Source: Paraspadella gotoi (lineage: Eukaryota > Chaetognatha). Taken from it: DNA of 64,000 bases. Shown here in pieces: positions 45,400 to 58,400 of this stretch. Below the pieces are notes generated by a model. It saw only the letters and a list, made by a program, of their open reading frames with translations. It was not told the DNA's origin and made no database searches. The first letter of the stretch is position 1. Every line of letters starts with the position of its first letter. Location: the NCBI GenBank assembly GCA_051294375.1, contig JBJCIZ010000239.1:1018831-1082830 (forward strand), read 5' to 3'. The position numbers and the translations under genes were made by a program.

Positions 45400-47100
45400 A
45401 GAAAGGCGAAGGAGAACTCAACGTGCGCGCGTGTGAAAAGGGGGCGGAGGTTGAGAGCGGGGTCCCCGAGTGAAGTCATTCTTGCGATTCTAAATGCAAA
45501 AGGCGTAAAACGTGATAGAAACCATATGAGGGTTGTTTTTTCATTTGGTGAAACTTTTTTACAGAGTTCTGTTTCATTTTCGTGCCTGACTCGCTTGTGC
45601 GTATCGCCCACATTTTTACCATTCTTTCGCTGCTCCTCGTGCAGGACGCCTCCCAGGGAATTGCGGGTCCGCGTTCAGCTAAGGTTCAGAGGTTCAGCCT
45701 TCTTGCTCTCTACGGCTGCTTTCTGCCTGCTCTCCTGCGCTCAGCCGTCGTCTCGGATCCTCGTACTCTCATGCACTCGTCTTCTCTCTCACTCTGTCTC
45801 TCTCTCGTCTTCTCTCTATCTCTCATCTCATCTCGCTCTCTGGGTCTCTCCTCCTCTCTGTCGTCTCTTCCGCTCATGGCGTGCATCATCTTCTCTCACC
45901 GCCCCTTTTTAAGCCTGCTAAGATTTTGTCGGCGCGTATAGATTTGTTCCTGCCGTCGATATAATTATTTTTCCCGCGATTCCCCCGAGACTTTACTATC
46001 CGGTTGAGGATCCCTTTTTGTTGGCCATGGGCGAGCGGCAACGCGCACGGGAGTTGCTCATGGAATGCCGCAACGCCTGAAATTAACACCTGAATTCAAT
46101 GTACGAATGCCTCGGCTTTGCCAACTCTCTGCTTCCTGCACATCCAATCTCTTCTTTTTTTATATTCTTGCTCATTGTCCTCCTCGTTTCCTTCTTCCCT
46201 CTTTGCCTCCTGGTCCCCACGACCTCCTCCTCTCCTTTCCTCCTGCTCCTTTTCCTTTCCTCCTCTTCTTTCTCCTTTCCTCCTTTCGCTTTCATTTCAT
46301 CCTTTCCTCCTCTCCTTTCGCCGCTTTCCTACTTCTCCTGTTCTTCCTCTGTGCTTTCTCCTTTCTTTCAAAACTATTTAAATTGATTTTTTCCCTCCGT
46401 TTTCTTTGCTTGTTCCTGCGGAAATTTTTTTTTTTCCACTCATCGAGAAAAACAAGGAACGCGCAACCCTTCGACCCCGTGAACTTTTTTTTTTATGAAA
46501 CCCCGTGACCATATTTTTTTGAGACCCTTTCGATGCCTTTTTCGTCGTTGCTCTTTGACCCCCCGACGGCGCCTGCGGGTCGCCGCCGCAGGTGATCTGC
46601 GTCGCCAGGACTGCGTTGATCCGGCATCGGTCGCCGCCCGGAGAAAATGGACGCCGACGTCGTGTAATCGGACGGCCGCCACCTGGCAATTGAAGAAATA
46701 TGACAAAGGCGGGAATGGCCGCGATTGGCAATTGGGCGTCTAAATACGGACCCTTTGGATTCCTCAATGAAGCGCTCGAATGAAAATCAGCTAAATGAGA
46801 CTGGCTCGAGCCATCGCAAAAATATGTCCGCTCGTCTGACTGACTGACTGACTGACTGAACTGACCCTGACTTTCCAATTCATAATTTATTAATTATTAA
46901 TTATTATTATTATTATAATTATTAATTAATTTTTAATATTATTTACCTCCTCACGGATAAATAGACTGACCCATCTCATTTTAGAGACGCTTAAACATTT
47001 TTCGAACAATTGAACCAAAAAAAAAATGTGAGGAAAGTCGTTTTTGCCCCGAAGACTTCAATTTATATTCAGGCGGAAAAAGGAGGAACTTGGGTATCCT
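45400..47100. other. Left-arm sequence, no confirmed gene
   Basis: Several ordinary-looking frames occur (45433-45912 and 46495-46743). The first has a TTTTTTACAG acceptor-like site at about 45565 followed by a hydrophobic stretch. In the right arm the same region is shifted and partly deleted, so neither frame is confirmed. (CTGA)n at 46835-46862 is expanded in the right arm at 57995-58060. Confidence 0.4.
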
Positions 47101-47124
47101 GTCGGAGCACGGTCTGGTCATGTC

Positions 47125-47345
47125 TGTCTGTCTTTCTTTTCTTTCTTTCTTTCTTTTCTTTCTTTCTTGTCTTTCTTTCTTTTTCTTTCTTTTCTTTCTT
47201 TCTTCTTTTCTTTCTTTCTTTCTTTCTCTCTCTTATTGCCTAAATTCTCAAGCTCGCTCTCGCTCAACTCTCTCTCTCTCTCCCCCGCTCTCTCGCTCTC
47301 TGCTCGCCGCCCTCTCTCTCCTCTCAATCCCTCTCCTCTCTATCC
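47125..47345. repeat. (CTTT)n then CT-rich tract
   Basis: CTTT array with variants at 47125-47232 and CT-rich sequence at 47265-47345. The inverted counterpart in the right arm is (GAAA)n at 57650-57745 and GA-rich sequence at 57540-57640. Confidence 0.92.
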
Positions 47346-50300
47346 TACTCCCTTCCCCGCCTCAACCATTTCTCAATTAAAGGGGGCAAAAAAATGGTTC
47401 TGTTCCTCAAATCGCCATTGTCGATTCCCAGACGTGTCGACGTCTATATCGTTAACCCTGAGGCGGAGCAGCGGCAGCGCCAGAGCCCGCGGGTTGGCGG
47501 CAGAAGGCCGCGGCTGAACGCAGTATTTGACGCAGAGCTCATCGCGGGCTTGGCCTATTGGCACAATGGCGCAAAAAAAGGTTTTGACCAAACTCAGCAA
47601 TTCTTTGCTTTTCTTGGACCTCAATTACTTATTTAATCGTTTTTTCTTCCTATCACATGTCCCCTCTTCTTTTTACGTCAGGATCTGCTTATCAGCAGAT
47701 TGCCGACTGCTATAATCGGGGTCCGCTCCGGTCCGAACCGCGCAAGCCTCTTGAAAATCCTTTGAATTAGTGATAATTGTGGGAACAAAAAAAATTGATG
47801 TTCCGTCCCGTCCATGCTGTTTGTCCTGTCTGTGCTGTAAGGATGCCGTACGCCACCTAGCTTTCAAACTCCAAATTTACATCGTGATTGGATGGGATGG
47901 AAGGATTGGAAATGAATATTTATGTAGTGTGGGTAGGGAAAGTGTGTGATGTGAGATGGACGCCTAAAAAGTTTTCGAGGAGGAATGCAATGAAAGAGTG
48001 GAAAATGGAGTTTGAAAATGGAAAAAAACAAGTGCAGCATTTACGTACTTGAAAGTTTTGTTTTAACGTTATATGATTACTCATAAGTTATTAATATGTT
48101 ATTAAAAGTTGGATATGATCAATTGAAAAATAGAATTTTTTGGCTGCGTGGGTAGAAAAGTATGTGATTAAGGCCTGGATATTTAATTTTTGTGGAGAAT
48201 GCGATAGGAGTGGAAAAGAGCTAAAATAGGCAAGATCGACAATTGTTTGGCTCATAAGCTTTTTTTTTCTTATTTCTTCCCTTTCAGCACATTTATAGTC
48301 TTCGTTGCTCATTTCTTTTTTTCTTTTTAGTCCTTTTCTTTTTTCTTCTAACTTTCCGTGACTTTCTTAGCCTTCTCGTTTTTTTTTTTTTTGTCGGGCC
48401 GTTTTCACCCTTTTTTCTTTCTCGCTCAATATTCTCTTCGCATTTTTTTTTATGTCAAACTTTCCATACTTACTATCATTTGCCGCACTAAAATTCGAAG
48501 AGAAAGATCGATTTCTCCGGTTCTATAAAAATTACCGTTACCTCGCGTCAGTTGTTTTTTCAATTGAGATGGAAACAGTTGTGTAATAAAACTGAGAATG
48601 CTGTTTATTTAAAGCAACTTTTCTCCTATACGCATCGAGGTCGAATCGTCTTAATGATGAACGACATATGGCTCCTTGATATCCATCCCTACCCCCTCTA
48701 CTTTTTACCGCACGCGCGAAACTAGACCAACGCGGACGCGTTTCTTCACATTGCGTATCAACGTGAACGTCTTCCATGCTCAACCGGCAAGTAGTGAGGA
48801 CGCCTGAGGCCGGCAGAAAGTTGCTCTGCCGGACCGATTTTTTTCGCTCTTTTTGTCATTTCGGCGGTCAAAGTCGTCATTCCTTTCTTTATTTTTATTT
48901 CCAGCCATAAATATCATGACGAACCATCCTAATTTTCATTTGCATATTGCAGTGCTAAAACAAAATTTAATTTTTCAACATTTGGTCTTATATAAAAAAT
49001 ATTTTAAAAAAGTCCCAATTCAAATTCAAACTAACTAAGTATCAGATATTATTTCATAGTTTTAAATTTGGTCTTGTTTTAAAAAATAAAAAATAAGCCC
49101 CCATTCAAATTCAAACTAAGTATCAGATATTATTTCATATTTTTACGGCTTTTCTAATGACGTTAGGACTTAGGACTTCAGAATAGCTAAAGGACGGAAA
49201 AATGGATAAGTGTTCTTAAAGAAACGAAGGGCACGTATAGGAAAATGCGACTTACGGTAGGGGTACTAGGGGTAGCCCAACTCAATATGGTGAGTCAAAA
49301 ATTTACAAGCGAGTCGCCATGCTCAAACGAATATTTAGACCATTTTAAAGAATACTCCAAATGGAAAAGAAAATTTCTAATATGGTCTATACCCTAGCAT
49401 TAATTTTGTAAATGTTATTTTATAGATAGGAAAGGCCAAAAAATTGTTTAGATATTTTTAATTTTAAGACCCGTTCAGATAGACTCATGAAAAATTGTCT
49501 ACAACAAAGTTAATTCTTTTTAAATATTTTTATGAATAAGTGTGTCAAAAATAATAGAAAAATGTAACGAAAGAATCATCATGCATGCGCAGTCATCTTT
49601 CGATGATTTTATCAGTTTTTTAATATTATTCACTTAGAAAAGAGTAAGAGATTTTTAAAAAGCTGTAATTATATTTCTTGTTTAATTTTTTATGCTCAAT
49701 CAGAATCCATCAAAAAATTTTAAAGATTTCCAAAAAAAATTATGTCAATACTGTTTTGGATATCAATAAAAAAAGTTCTTCTAAGGGCAGGGGAAAAGCA
49801 GAAAAAAAAAAGACTTCATTAAATATTATCAAATTTACCCTGCGGGCTGAAATACCTAATTGGTCATGAACTGATGGCTTTACTCAATGAGCATCGGGTC
49901 ACAACTGAAAGAAACACGTTAAGACAGTGGCGTATCATTTACTTACTTTCCGCCTTCCTCTTTGAACCACTTTTCTCCTATTGCACCGCCACCCTCCATT
50001 TTCCTTTTCCACTCTTCCCCTATACTCCCCCCACCCCCACCCCCAAGCTCGTTTCCATCTCCGGCGCCATTGACGATCCATTCGGAACGTCGCTGACCTC
50101 AATCTCAGTCACTGGACTCTCGTGTCGTCCCGGCCTGGCGAGGAGGCCTGTTTCGAGGCCTGCCCGGGGATGACGGGCGGCCTGGAAATGAGGGGCGAGC
50201 CAGGAGGGGGGCCGGTCGGTCGGCCCCAGTGAGTACCCACGTTTTTTTTTTTTTTTTCCCGCTTTTGATGAAAGGGAAGTTTGTTTTCATTGCTGGTTTT

Positions 50301-50751
50301 TGTTAACTTAAGGGACTGTGTCTTTTTTACAAACTTTGAGTCTTTGAAACGTCGTGTTCCTAAACGAGAGCTCTGTGACATTGAAAATATCACGTAAGTT
50401 GAAATTTTATTCATTGCGTTTGCATTCGATCGCAATCGCAAAATCGTGATTCGGGAAAAAAAAGATATTTAAAATGCTCAGTATGTAAAAAATGTTATTT
50501 TTTTTTCTTAAAAATGGATGGAAGCATTGACCAGCTTACCCCCCTGAATTGTCCTGACAGGAACAATAACGTGTTTTCTTAATTTTGTGTTCTTCATTTA
50601 AAGTTTAGAAGAATATAAATTATGAATTAATCAAACAGATAAATTTGATCATATTAAGGCAGATCTGTATTTCGCCATTCGTAAAGAACTAAGGACCCGG
50701 AGAAGCTTTAAACTTAAGATTAAAACTTTTCCGACTTGTGATAATAAGATT
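47346..50751. other. Left-arm noncoding sequence
   Basis: Mixed composition, GC-rich at 47440-47570 and 50040-50230, AT-rich elsewhere. All of it is repeated inverted at 54700-57490, and 49775-50380 is repeated again directly at 63355-64000. No supported gene. Confidence 0.5.
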
Positions 50752-50990
50752 CGATCAGGCTGTAAACACCATGTTACAGCGGTTTAAGCGCCCCGTCCCT
50801 CTTTAACTGCCTAGGCCGGCGGCACCGGGTAGAACCCGGACCTTGGGTTGGGAGCGATGACTGCCTGCCGGCACCAATGACGCGCGATGAATAGTTGGTG
50901 ATTTTAGTCCAACCATAAAGTTAAGTTAAGTTAGTTATTATAATTAAGTTAGTAAGTTAAGTTAATTAAGTTAAGTTAAGGGTTAAGTTA
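50752..50990 (-). mobile_element. SINE-like insertion with (TTAAG)n tail
   Basis: About 165 GC-rich bases followed by degenerate TTAAG pentamers. The right arm (about 54470-54490) lacks the GC-rich part and passes from AATAAGATTG almost directly to the pentamers. The third copy (53735-53990) has its edges around a 189-N gap. On the minus strand GGGTTCTACCC resembles a Pol III B box and lies in a short stem, but no convincing A box was found. The pentamer tail is on the plus strand downstream, as expected only if the element reads plus, so the orientation is uncertain. A tRNA-derived SINE is one reading; another short insertion is equally possible. Confidence 0.35.
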
Positions 50991-51345
50991 AGTTTCCACT
51001 TTCGCCCGCAATTCCTCAATTCACATCAGTCTTGAGACCGCGTTCAATTTTCCGTAGCCGCTTCGGTGAATTAGGAAAACAAAACAAAAAAAAAATTCCA
51101 AGACAAAAATTAGGCGATGAGCAAGAACAAATTTTGTTTTCCCGCCCCCGAATTTTTCGTCTGTTTTTTTTCTTTTTGTTTTTGGTTTTTATTGTTTTTT
51201 TCCCGTAAAATGGTATTTTGGCGAAATCGTTATAAGAACCGTAAAACAAGATAAGTTTGAGAAAGGGAGAACGCGAAAGAGAGCGAATGAAAAACAACGA
51301 GGAGAGAAGCGGAAACCAAAAAAGAACTTTTAGTTTGTTTCTTTA

Positions 51346-52090
51346 TCTTTTTGAAGTCGCCTTTGTTTATATATTTTTAACCCAGGTCTGTCTCGCGAGC
51401 TAAAAATAGAAATGACCGAATTGGACTTGAAAAGCCGAGATTAGTTAATTCGGGCTAGCAAGCTTTTGCTTTATCGATAAATAATCTGAAATATTTCCCA
51501 TTGATAAAACAGGTACTCTGGTAAAACGAACTTGGAGAGCTGATGAAGCTAGACTGTATAGTTTGAAGATATGGCCAAGCCCAAAGTGTCCAAATAACTA
51601 TACTTCTTTATTAATGAATGTTATTTTAATGTGCGTATACCAATTATACATATATTATGTATTATGATCAAAATGATTTTAAAATTAATTACAATTCTAA
51701 TTATGAATTACGTTATTTGAGATCGAAGAACTTGATTCGCAGAGAAAATATTTTGAAGATACTTTTTGTGAAAACTTCCGAACTCGTGCGAATAGGAAAA
51801 TCAATGAATGGTTTTCCTATCGGAATGACGCGTTTTGTTTTTTTCCTCGACTCAACGTCAGCGCCCTGCTAAATCCAAAAACTTGAATCGAAAACAACAC
51901 AAAACGAAAACAATGAAAAAAATGATAATGCAAGTTTGTCTTTCAACCGGAGACTTTTGTCGACGCCTTGGGGAGCATTGGCGAAAACAAACGCAGACTC
52001 GAAGCTGTGAGTGTTGTACGATCAACCGACGCGCAGGTAACTAACACCAGAGCGCAGGGCTGAGCTGCCAGGGTGAGTCAGTCGGCGTTC
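51346..52090. other. Palindrome spacer, left part
   Basis: AT-rich. A divergent direct copy of 51341-51912 lies at 62668-63344. It contains the candidate exon at 51913. Confidence 0.6.
51913..52036 (+). CDS. Candidate first coding exon, unrecognised
   Basis: An ATG in a good context (AACAATG, A at -3) opens a 41-codon frame of mixed composition with four Cys near its end (pattern C-x-C-C). It reaches GCGCAG|GTAACT at 52036/52037, a fair donor. Without splicing the frame stops at 52044. No downstream exon could be assigned and no family is recognised. The direct copy at 63335 stops at a gap just after the same ATG, so it cannot test the frame. Confidence 0.22.
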
Positions 52091-52159
52091 ATGATGAGGA
52101 GCCTTGGAGGAGTGAGCCGAAGGTCGGAGATCGAGTACAAGTCGGCCGGACCAGATCGC

Positions 52160-52640
52160 GTCTGCTTGACTGTAGAGAGAGACGAGAGAGAGAGAAGGAG
52201 GAGAGAGAGAGGGGCAGAGAGAGCAGAGCAGAGGAGAGAGAGAGCGAGAGGAGAGCCAGAGTCCAGACCATCCCAGAGTGTGACCCATCCAGAGAGGTCA
52301 CACTGTCAGCTCTTGGTCAGCCGTGAATGTTGCGACCCGTTTATCGTGAACTGTGCGCCCTTTCACTATTCTCCTGGCCAGCTGTGTGCTCTCTCTCTAC
52401 AACTCTATCTCGTCGTCTGCGCTCTGCTCTCTTCTCGCTCTCTCGTCTACTCTACTCTCCTCTCTCTCTCATCTCTCTCACTCTCTTTCTGTCTCTTTCT
52501 CTCGTCTTTACTCATCGTCTCTCATCTCGTCTGTGCCGGGCTCAGTCTCTTCGTCTCTCACCGGCTCTCTCTTCTCCCCCCCTCCTTCTCTATGCTCTGC
52601 TCTCTCGTCTCCCCTACTCACTCTCAGCGCCCACTTTGCT
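52160..52640. repeat. GA-rich then CT-rich blocks in spacer
   Basis: GA-rich at 52165-52260 and CT-rich at 52385-52640. They are imperfectly complementary to each other. A 225-codon ATG-led frame (52091-52765) runs through both but is Arg/Glu-rich and then Ser/Leu-rich, as expected of such tracts. Confidence 0.8.
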
Positions 52641-52765
52641 CTCTCGTCCGCTTCTGTCGGGACATAGCTAGTGTATTGAAATCGGCGGCCTGTTGTGGCA
52701 CTAATCACAACCATTCGCGACGCCTGGACACGGAGACCGACCATGAAATCGATTCCCGTTGGTGA

Positions 52766-53252
52766 CGCCTCGATTTTTGACCCAAAACGATGACTTGAGG
52801 TTTTTTTGACCCTGTGGAAAAAAGACCGCTTTTGATGACCGATTCGGGACCAGCGTCGAAACGGTCACGCATCACCATTTCTTGTAGAGTTGTAACCAGC
52901 ATACTTTATTTTTCATGTTAATCGTCGTTATAACGTATCAGCGAACCAAACACGAATAATAAATATTTCACATTAACATCGCCCTGCACCAGTATTTCTA
53001 ATTTCACACCGTCGATGTTCGATCGTTGTCGATGAACCGTCGTCGTCGTCGTCGTCGTCGTCGTTTTACGCACTTCAAAAGAACGACGACAGACGATGAC
53101 AGAAAGGATCTAAATTAATTTACATATGTTAAACTAAAGCCACGACTGTTAGGAGCACGCGCGCTTGGTTCATTCTTATGGCGAAGTTCTTGCAACCTGG
53201 CTCGCTCTGTAATTCCGTTCGTTTTGTGTGACGAACTCGACCATCGCCCTCA
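52766..53252. other. Palindrome spacer, right part
   Basis: Mixed composition with (CGT)n at 53038-53064, ending at a 25-N gap (53253-53277). No gene seen. Confidence 0.6.
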
Positions 53253-53277
53253 NNNNNNNNNNNNNNNNNNNNNNNNN

Positions 53278-54069
53278 CGTTTTCTAACGAGAGCTCTGTG
53301 ACATTGACAAATATCACGTAAGTTGAAATTTTATTCATTCGTTTCATTCGGTCGCAAATCGAAAATCGTGATTCGGGAAAAAAAAGATATTTAAAATGCT
53401 CAGTATGTAAAAATGTTATTTTTTTTCTTAAAAATGGATGGAAGCATTGACCAGCTTACCCCCCTGAATTTCTGCAGGCAACATAACGTGTTTTCTTAAT
53501 TTTTGTTCTCATTTAAAGTTTAGAAGAANNNNNNNNNNNNNNNNNNNNNNNNNNNNNNNNNNNNNNNNNNNNNNNNNNNNNNNNNNNNNNNNNNNNNNNN
53601 NATTATGAATTAATCAAAACAGATAAATTTGATCATATTAAGGCAGATCTGTATTCGCCGTTCGTAAGAACTAAGACCCGGACGAAGCTTTTAAACTTAA
53701 GCATTAAAACTTTTCCGACTTTGATAATAAGATTCGGATCAGGCTGTAACACCATGTTACAGGCGGNNNNNNNNNNNNNNNNNNNNNNNNNNNNNNNNNN
53801 NNNNNNNNNNNNNNNNNNNNNNNNNNNNNNNNNNNNNNNNNNNNNNNNNNNNNNNNNNNNNNNNNNNNNNNNNNNNNNNNNNNNNNNNNNNNNNNNNNNN
53901 NNNNNNNNNNNNNNNNNNNNNNNNNNNNNNNNNNNNNNNNNNNNNNNNNNNNNNNAAGTTAAGTTAAGTTAAGTTAAGTTAAGTTAAGTTAAGTTTCCAC
54001 TTTCGCCCGCAATTCCTCAATTCACATCAGTCTTGAGACCCGGTTCAATTTTCCGTAGCCGCTTCGTGA
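53278..54069 (+). repeat. Direct partial copy of left arm in the spacer
   Basis: Matches 50355-51068 in the same orientation. It is interrupted by N at 53529-53601 and 53767-53955 and ends at 25 N (54070-54094). A clean (TTAAG)n run is at 53956-53994. Confidence 0.88.
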
Positions 54070-57000
54070 NNNNNNNNNNNNNNNNNNNNNNNNNGATAAG
54101 AAAACAAACTAAAGTTTTTTTGATTTCCGCTTTTCTTCTCCTAGGTTGTTTTTTCAATTTGCTTCTCTTTCGCTCTCCCTCTTTCTCAAAACTTATTTTG
54201 TTTTAACGTTTTCTATAAGCGATTTCGCCAAATAAACCATTAGGGGAACAACAATAAAAACAAAAAACAAAAAGAAAAAACAGACGAAAACATTCGGGGG
54301 GGGGGAAACAAAATTTGTTTGCTCATCGCCTAATTTTTTGTCTTTGGAATTTTTTGTTTTTGGTTTTGTTTTCGCTATTTCACGAAGCGGCTACGGAAAA
54401 ATTGAACCGGGTCTCAAGACTATGTGAATTTGGAATACGGGCGAAAAGTAGAAACTTAACTTAACTTAACATTAACCCTTAACGCAATCTTATTATCGGA
54501 GTCGGAAAAAGTTTTAATGTTTGCGTTAAATCTTCGTCCGGGTCTTAGTTCTTATGAACTCGCTATAATATATAATAATACCAGATCAGCTTTATATGAT
54601 CAAATTTATCTCTTTTGATTAATTCATAATTAATTATTCTTCTAAACTTTAAATGAGAACAAACAATTACAGAGAACAATTTTTTCTAATAAATACATTA
54701 TGTTAACCTTCAGGAGGTCAATGCTTCCATCCCAATTTTTAAAAAAAAAAATAACATTTTTACATACTGAGTATTTTAATAACTTTTTTTCACCGAATCA
54801 GATTTGCCTCTTTCTTTGGCGACTGAATGAAACGATGATAAATTAAACTTACGTGATATTTAAAAAATCAATCGTCAAGAGCTGCTCGTTAGAAAAACGA
54901 CGTTTACAAAGACTCAAAGTTTGTAAAAAAAGACAAGTCCCTTAAGTTAAACAAAATACCAAGCAATGAAACAAACTTCCCTTTCATCAATGCGGAAAAA
55001 AAGAAAAAAAAAAACTTGGTCACTGCGTGGCCGACCGACAGGCCGCCCCCTTCCTGGCTCGCCCCTCATTTCCAGGCCGCCCCGTCCATCCCCGGGTGCC
55101 TCGACAGGCCCTCCTCGCCGGGCGGCACGAAACAACAGAGATTCAGGAACTTGAGATTGAAGGTCAGCGAACCGAATGGAATCGTCAATGGCGCGGAGAT
55201 GGAACGAGCTTGGGGGTGGGGGTGGGGGGGAGTAGGAGGGGAAGGGTGAAAGGAAAATGGAGGTTGCCGGTTGAATAGGAGAAAAGTGGTCAAAGAGGAA
55301 GGGGAAAGTAGTAAATTGATACGCAGATGTCTTAAACCGTGATTCTTTCAGTTGTACGCCGATGGCTCATTGAGTAAAGCCATCAGTTTTATGACCAAAT
55401 TAGGTATTTCAGCCCGCAAGGGTAAATTTGATAATATTTAATGAAGTTTTTTTTTTTTCTTGTTTCGCCCCTGGCTAGAAAGAACATTTTTTTTATTGAT
55501 ATCAAACAGTATTGACATAATTGTTTTGGAAATCTTAATTAAATTTTTTTTGATGGATTCTGATAGAGCATAAAAATTAACAAGAAATATAATTACAGCT
55601 TTTAAAAATTCTTACATTTTATAAGTGAAATATAAAAAACTGATAAAATCATCGAAAGATGATGATGATGATGATTTTTTTAAATTTTTCTTATTTTTGA
55701 CACACTTCATAAAATGTTAAAAAAGAATTATACTTGTGTAGACAATTTTTATGAGCTATCTGAATCGGGTCTTAAAATTAAAAAATTCTAACATTATTTT
55801 TTAGGCCTTTCCTATCTATAAAATAAACATTACCAAAATTATTTGCTAGGGTATAGAAGCCTATTAGAAATTTTTTTGTCTTGGAAAGTATTACTATAAA
55901 AATGGTCTAAATATTCGTTTGAGCATGGACCGCTCTAATTTTGACTCACCAAATTGAGTTGGGCATTTTTCCTATACGTGTCCTTCGTTTCTTTAAGACA
56001 CTTTTATCCATCTTTCGTCCTTTAGCTATCTGAAGTCCTAAGTCCTAAAGTCATTTAGAAAAGGCCGTAAAAATATGAAATAATATCTATACTTAGTTTG
56101 AATTTGTAATGGGGGCTTTTATTTTTCATTTTTATAAAACAAGACCAAATTTAAAAACTAATGAATAATATCTGATACTTAGTTAGTTTTGATTTGAAAT
56201 AGGGACTTTTTTAAAATATTTTTTATATAAGACCAAAATGTTGAAATTAAATTTTTGTTTTCGCACTGCAAATATGCAAATGAAGATTAGGATGGTTCGT
56301 CATGATATTTATGGCTGGAAAATAAAGAAAGGAATGAGTTGACTGCACGAAATGAAAAAGAGGAAAAAAAATGCGGTCGGTCAGGAATTTCTGCGGCTCA
56401 GGTGCTCAACTACTGCCGGTGAAGATGGAAGACGTTCAACGTGAAACGCAATGTGAAAACGGTCGGTGGTCGTTCGGCGCGGTGTAAAAAGAGAGGGGTA
56501 GGGATGGGATCAAAGAGCCAATGTCGTTCACATAAGACGATTCGCTTGGAATGCGTATAGAAAATGTAAATAAATATCTCAGATTTATTAACAATGTTTC
56601 CATCTCAAATTGAAAAAGAACTGACGGTACGAATTTTTAGAAGCCGAGAAATCTGATTTCTCTTCGGATTTAGTTGGAAATTGAAGTAAGATGGAAAGTT
56701 TTGAAATAAAAAAAAATTGGAGAAAATGAGGAAGAAAAAGGAAAAGGGGAAAAAACGGGAGGAATGAAAGTTGGAAATAGAAAAAAGAAGGAAAAAAGAA
56801 AAAGAAATAAGGCACGAAGACTAAATGGTGAGGAGAAAAAGAACTAAAAGTTTGAGCACAATGGTCGGATCTGCTAATTTTAGACTCTTTTCCACTCCTG
56901 CGATTCCACCAAAAATTTAAATATCCAGCTTAATCACATACTTTTCTACCAACGCACAAAATTCCATTTCCAATTGATTATCAATTTTTAATAATTATAA

Positions 57001-57539
57001 TTATGAAGTAAATATAAGTAAAAAAAACCTTCAGTACGTAATGTGACTTGTTTTTTTCCATTTAAACTCATTTCGCCACTCTCACGATTTATCTAAACTT
57101 CAGGTCCATCTCAATCACACACCTTTCCACCCACACACAAAATTTTCATCCAATCCATTCATCCATCCAATCACGAGTAATTGGAGTTTTAATGAAAGGT
57201 GGGACGGACTTCAAGGAACCAGACGGACGGACGGACACGAAATGTGATATAAGAAAAAAGGATTAAATAGTAATTGAGTCCAAGAAAAGCAAAGAATTGG
57301 AGTTTGGTCAAAACCTTTTTGCGCATTGTGCCAATCAGGCCAAGCCGGAAGAGCCTTGCGTCAAATTACTGCGTCAGCGCGGCTCTGCGCCAACCGCGGC
57401 TCTGCGCTGGGCCGCTGCTTCCGCCTTCAGGGTTAACGATAGAGTCGACTCTGGGGAATCGAAATGGCATTTGAGAACAGAACCATTTTTTTTTGCCTTA
57501 ATTGGAAAATGGTTGAGGGGGGAGGGAGGTAGGATAGAG

Positions 57540-57745
57540 AGGGAGAGGGATTTGAAGAGAGAGAGGGGGAGAGAGAGAGAGAGAGGGGGAAGAGAGAGAG
57601 AGCGAGAGAGGTGGAGAGGCGAGCCGTGAAATTAGGAATAGAGAGAGAGAGAGAAAGAAAGAAAGAAGAAAGAAAGAAAGAAAGAAAGAAAGAAGAAAGA
57701 AAAGAAAGAAAGAAAGAAAGAAAGAAGAAAGAAAGAAAGAAAGAC
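57540..57745. repeat. GA and (GAAA)n repeats (right arm)
   Basis: GA tracts at 57540-57655, then GAAA units at 57656-57745. Inverted counterpart of 47125-47345. Confidence 0.92.
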
Positions 57746-58127
57746 AGACAGCACGACCGGCTCGACAGATACCCCAAGTTGCTCTCTTTTTCGGCTGAAT
57801 ATAAATGACAGTCTTCGGGGCAAAATCGAATTTCCTCTCACATTTTTTTTGGTTCCAATTGTTGAAAAAGTTAAGCGTCTCTAAAATGAGATGGGTCCAG
57901 TCTATTTATTTCCGCGAGGAGGTCAATAATATTAAAATAATTAATAATAATAATAATATAATAATTAATAATTAATAATATTGAATTGGAAAATGGGTCA
58001 GTGCAGTCAGTCATCATCGTCAGTCAGTCAGTCAGTCATCCAGTCAGTCAGTCAGTGCAGACGAGCGGGAATATTTTGGCGATGGCACGGAGTCAGTCTT
58101 AATTAGCTGATTTTCATTTGATATGTT

Positions 58128-58400
58128 AAAGATTCGCTCGTTGTGAAATTAAACGGATAACTTGATCAATAATTTCCTTATTATTTCTACTAAATTAATA
58201 ATGAACCCCCGAAATAAGTTTAAGCAGTAAAAGTAAACATGGTAGAGTCTACTACGGGCGCTACATTTTTGTTATCACCCTGGCTTTGCCTCGTCCCAAT
58301 AGAGAAACGGGGCAATTATTTCGAATTCAATTGTCTGACGATCCGTTTTCCCGGTGACAAAGACGAGTTTTAAACGAGTACAATGCACAAGGCGGTTCCA
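58128..58400. other. Insertion present only in the right arm
   Basis: Where the left arm has TCAATGAAGCGCTCGAATG (46765-46783), the right arm is split by about 270 bases of mixed composition. These include a GCCTCGTCCCAATAGAG string and a block rich in AAT. No terminal repeats or coding frame were identified. It may be a small mobile element or arm-specific sequence. Confidence 0.55.

Larger units (their letters stand above)
43085..51345. repeat. Left arm of a giant inverted repeat
   Basis: Reverse-complement partner of 54095-62665. Anchor pairs (left/right): 43140/62645, 44350/61090, 45300/59690, 46740/58437, 47150/57740, 48700/56480, 49000/56250, 49850/55400, 50200/55050, 50530/54730, 51040/54420 and 51280/54160. 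The order is strictly collinear. Gaps in this arm: 43318-43525, 43955-44264 and 44561-44660. The arms differ by many one-base indels, by substitutions and by larger insertions. No gene in the arm is supported in both copies. Confidence 0.88.

Noticed and set aside
45582-45941. Possible secreted protein with hydrophobic N-terminus
   Set aside because: The frame starts with GTG, half of it is CT-repeat translation, and the right-arm copy (about 59350-59460) has deletions that destroy it.
50752-50920. tRNA gene
   Set aside because: A B-box-like string is present, but no A box, acceptor stem or anticodon arm could be folded around it.
52091-52765. 225-codon ATG-led frame in the palindrome spacer
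   Set aside because: It crosses a GA tract and then CT tracts (Arg/Glu, then Ser/Leu). The mixed N- and C-terminal parts are too short to support a gene alone.
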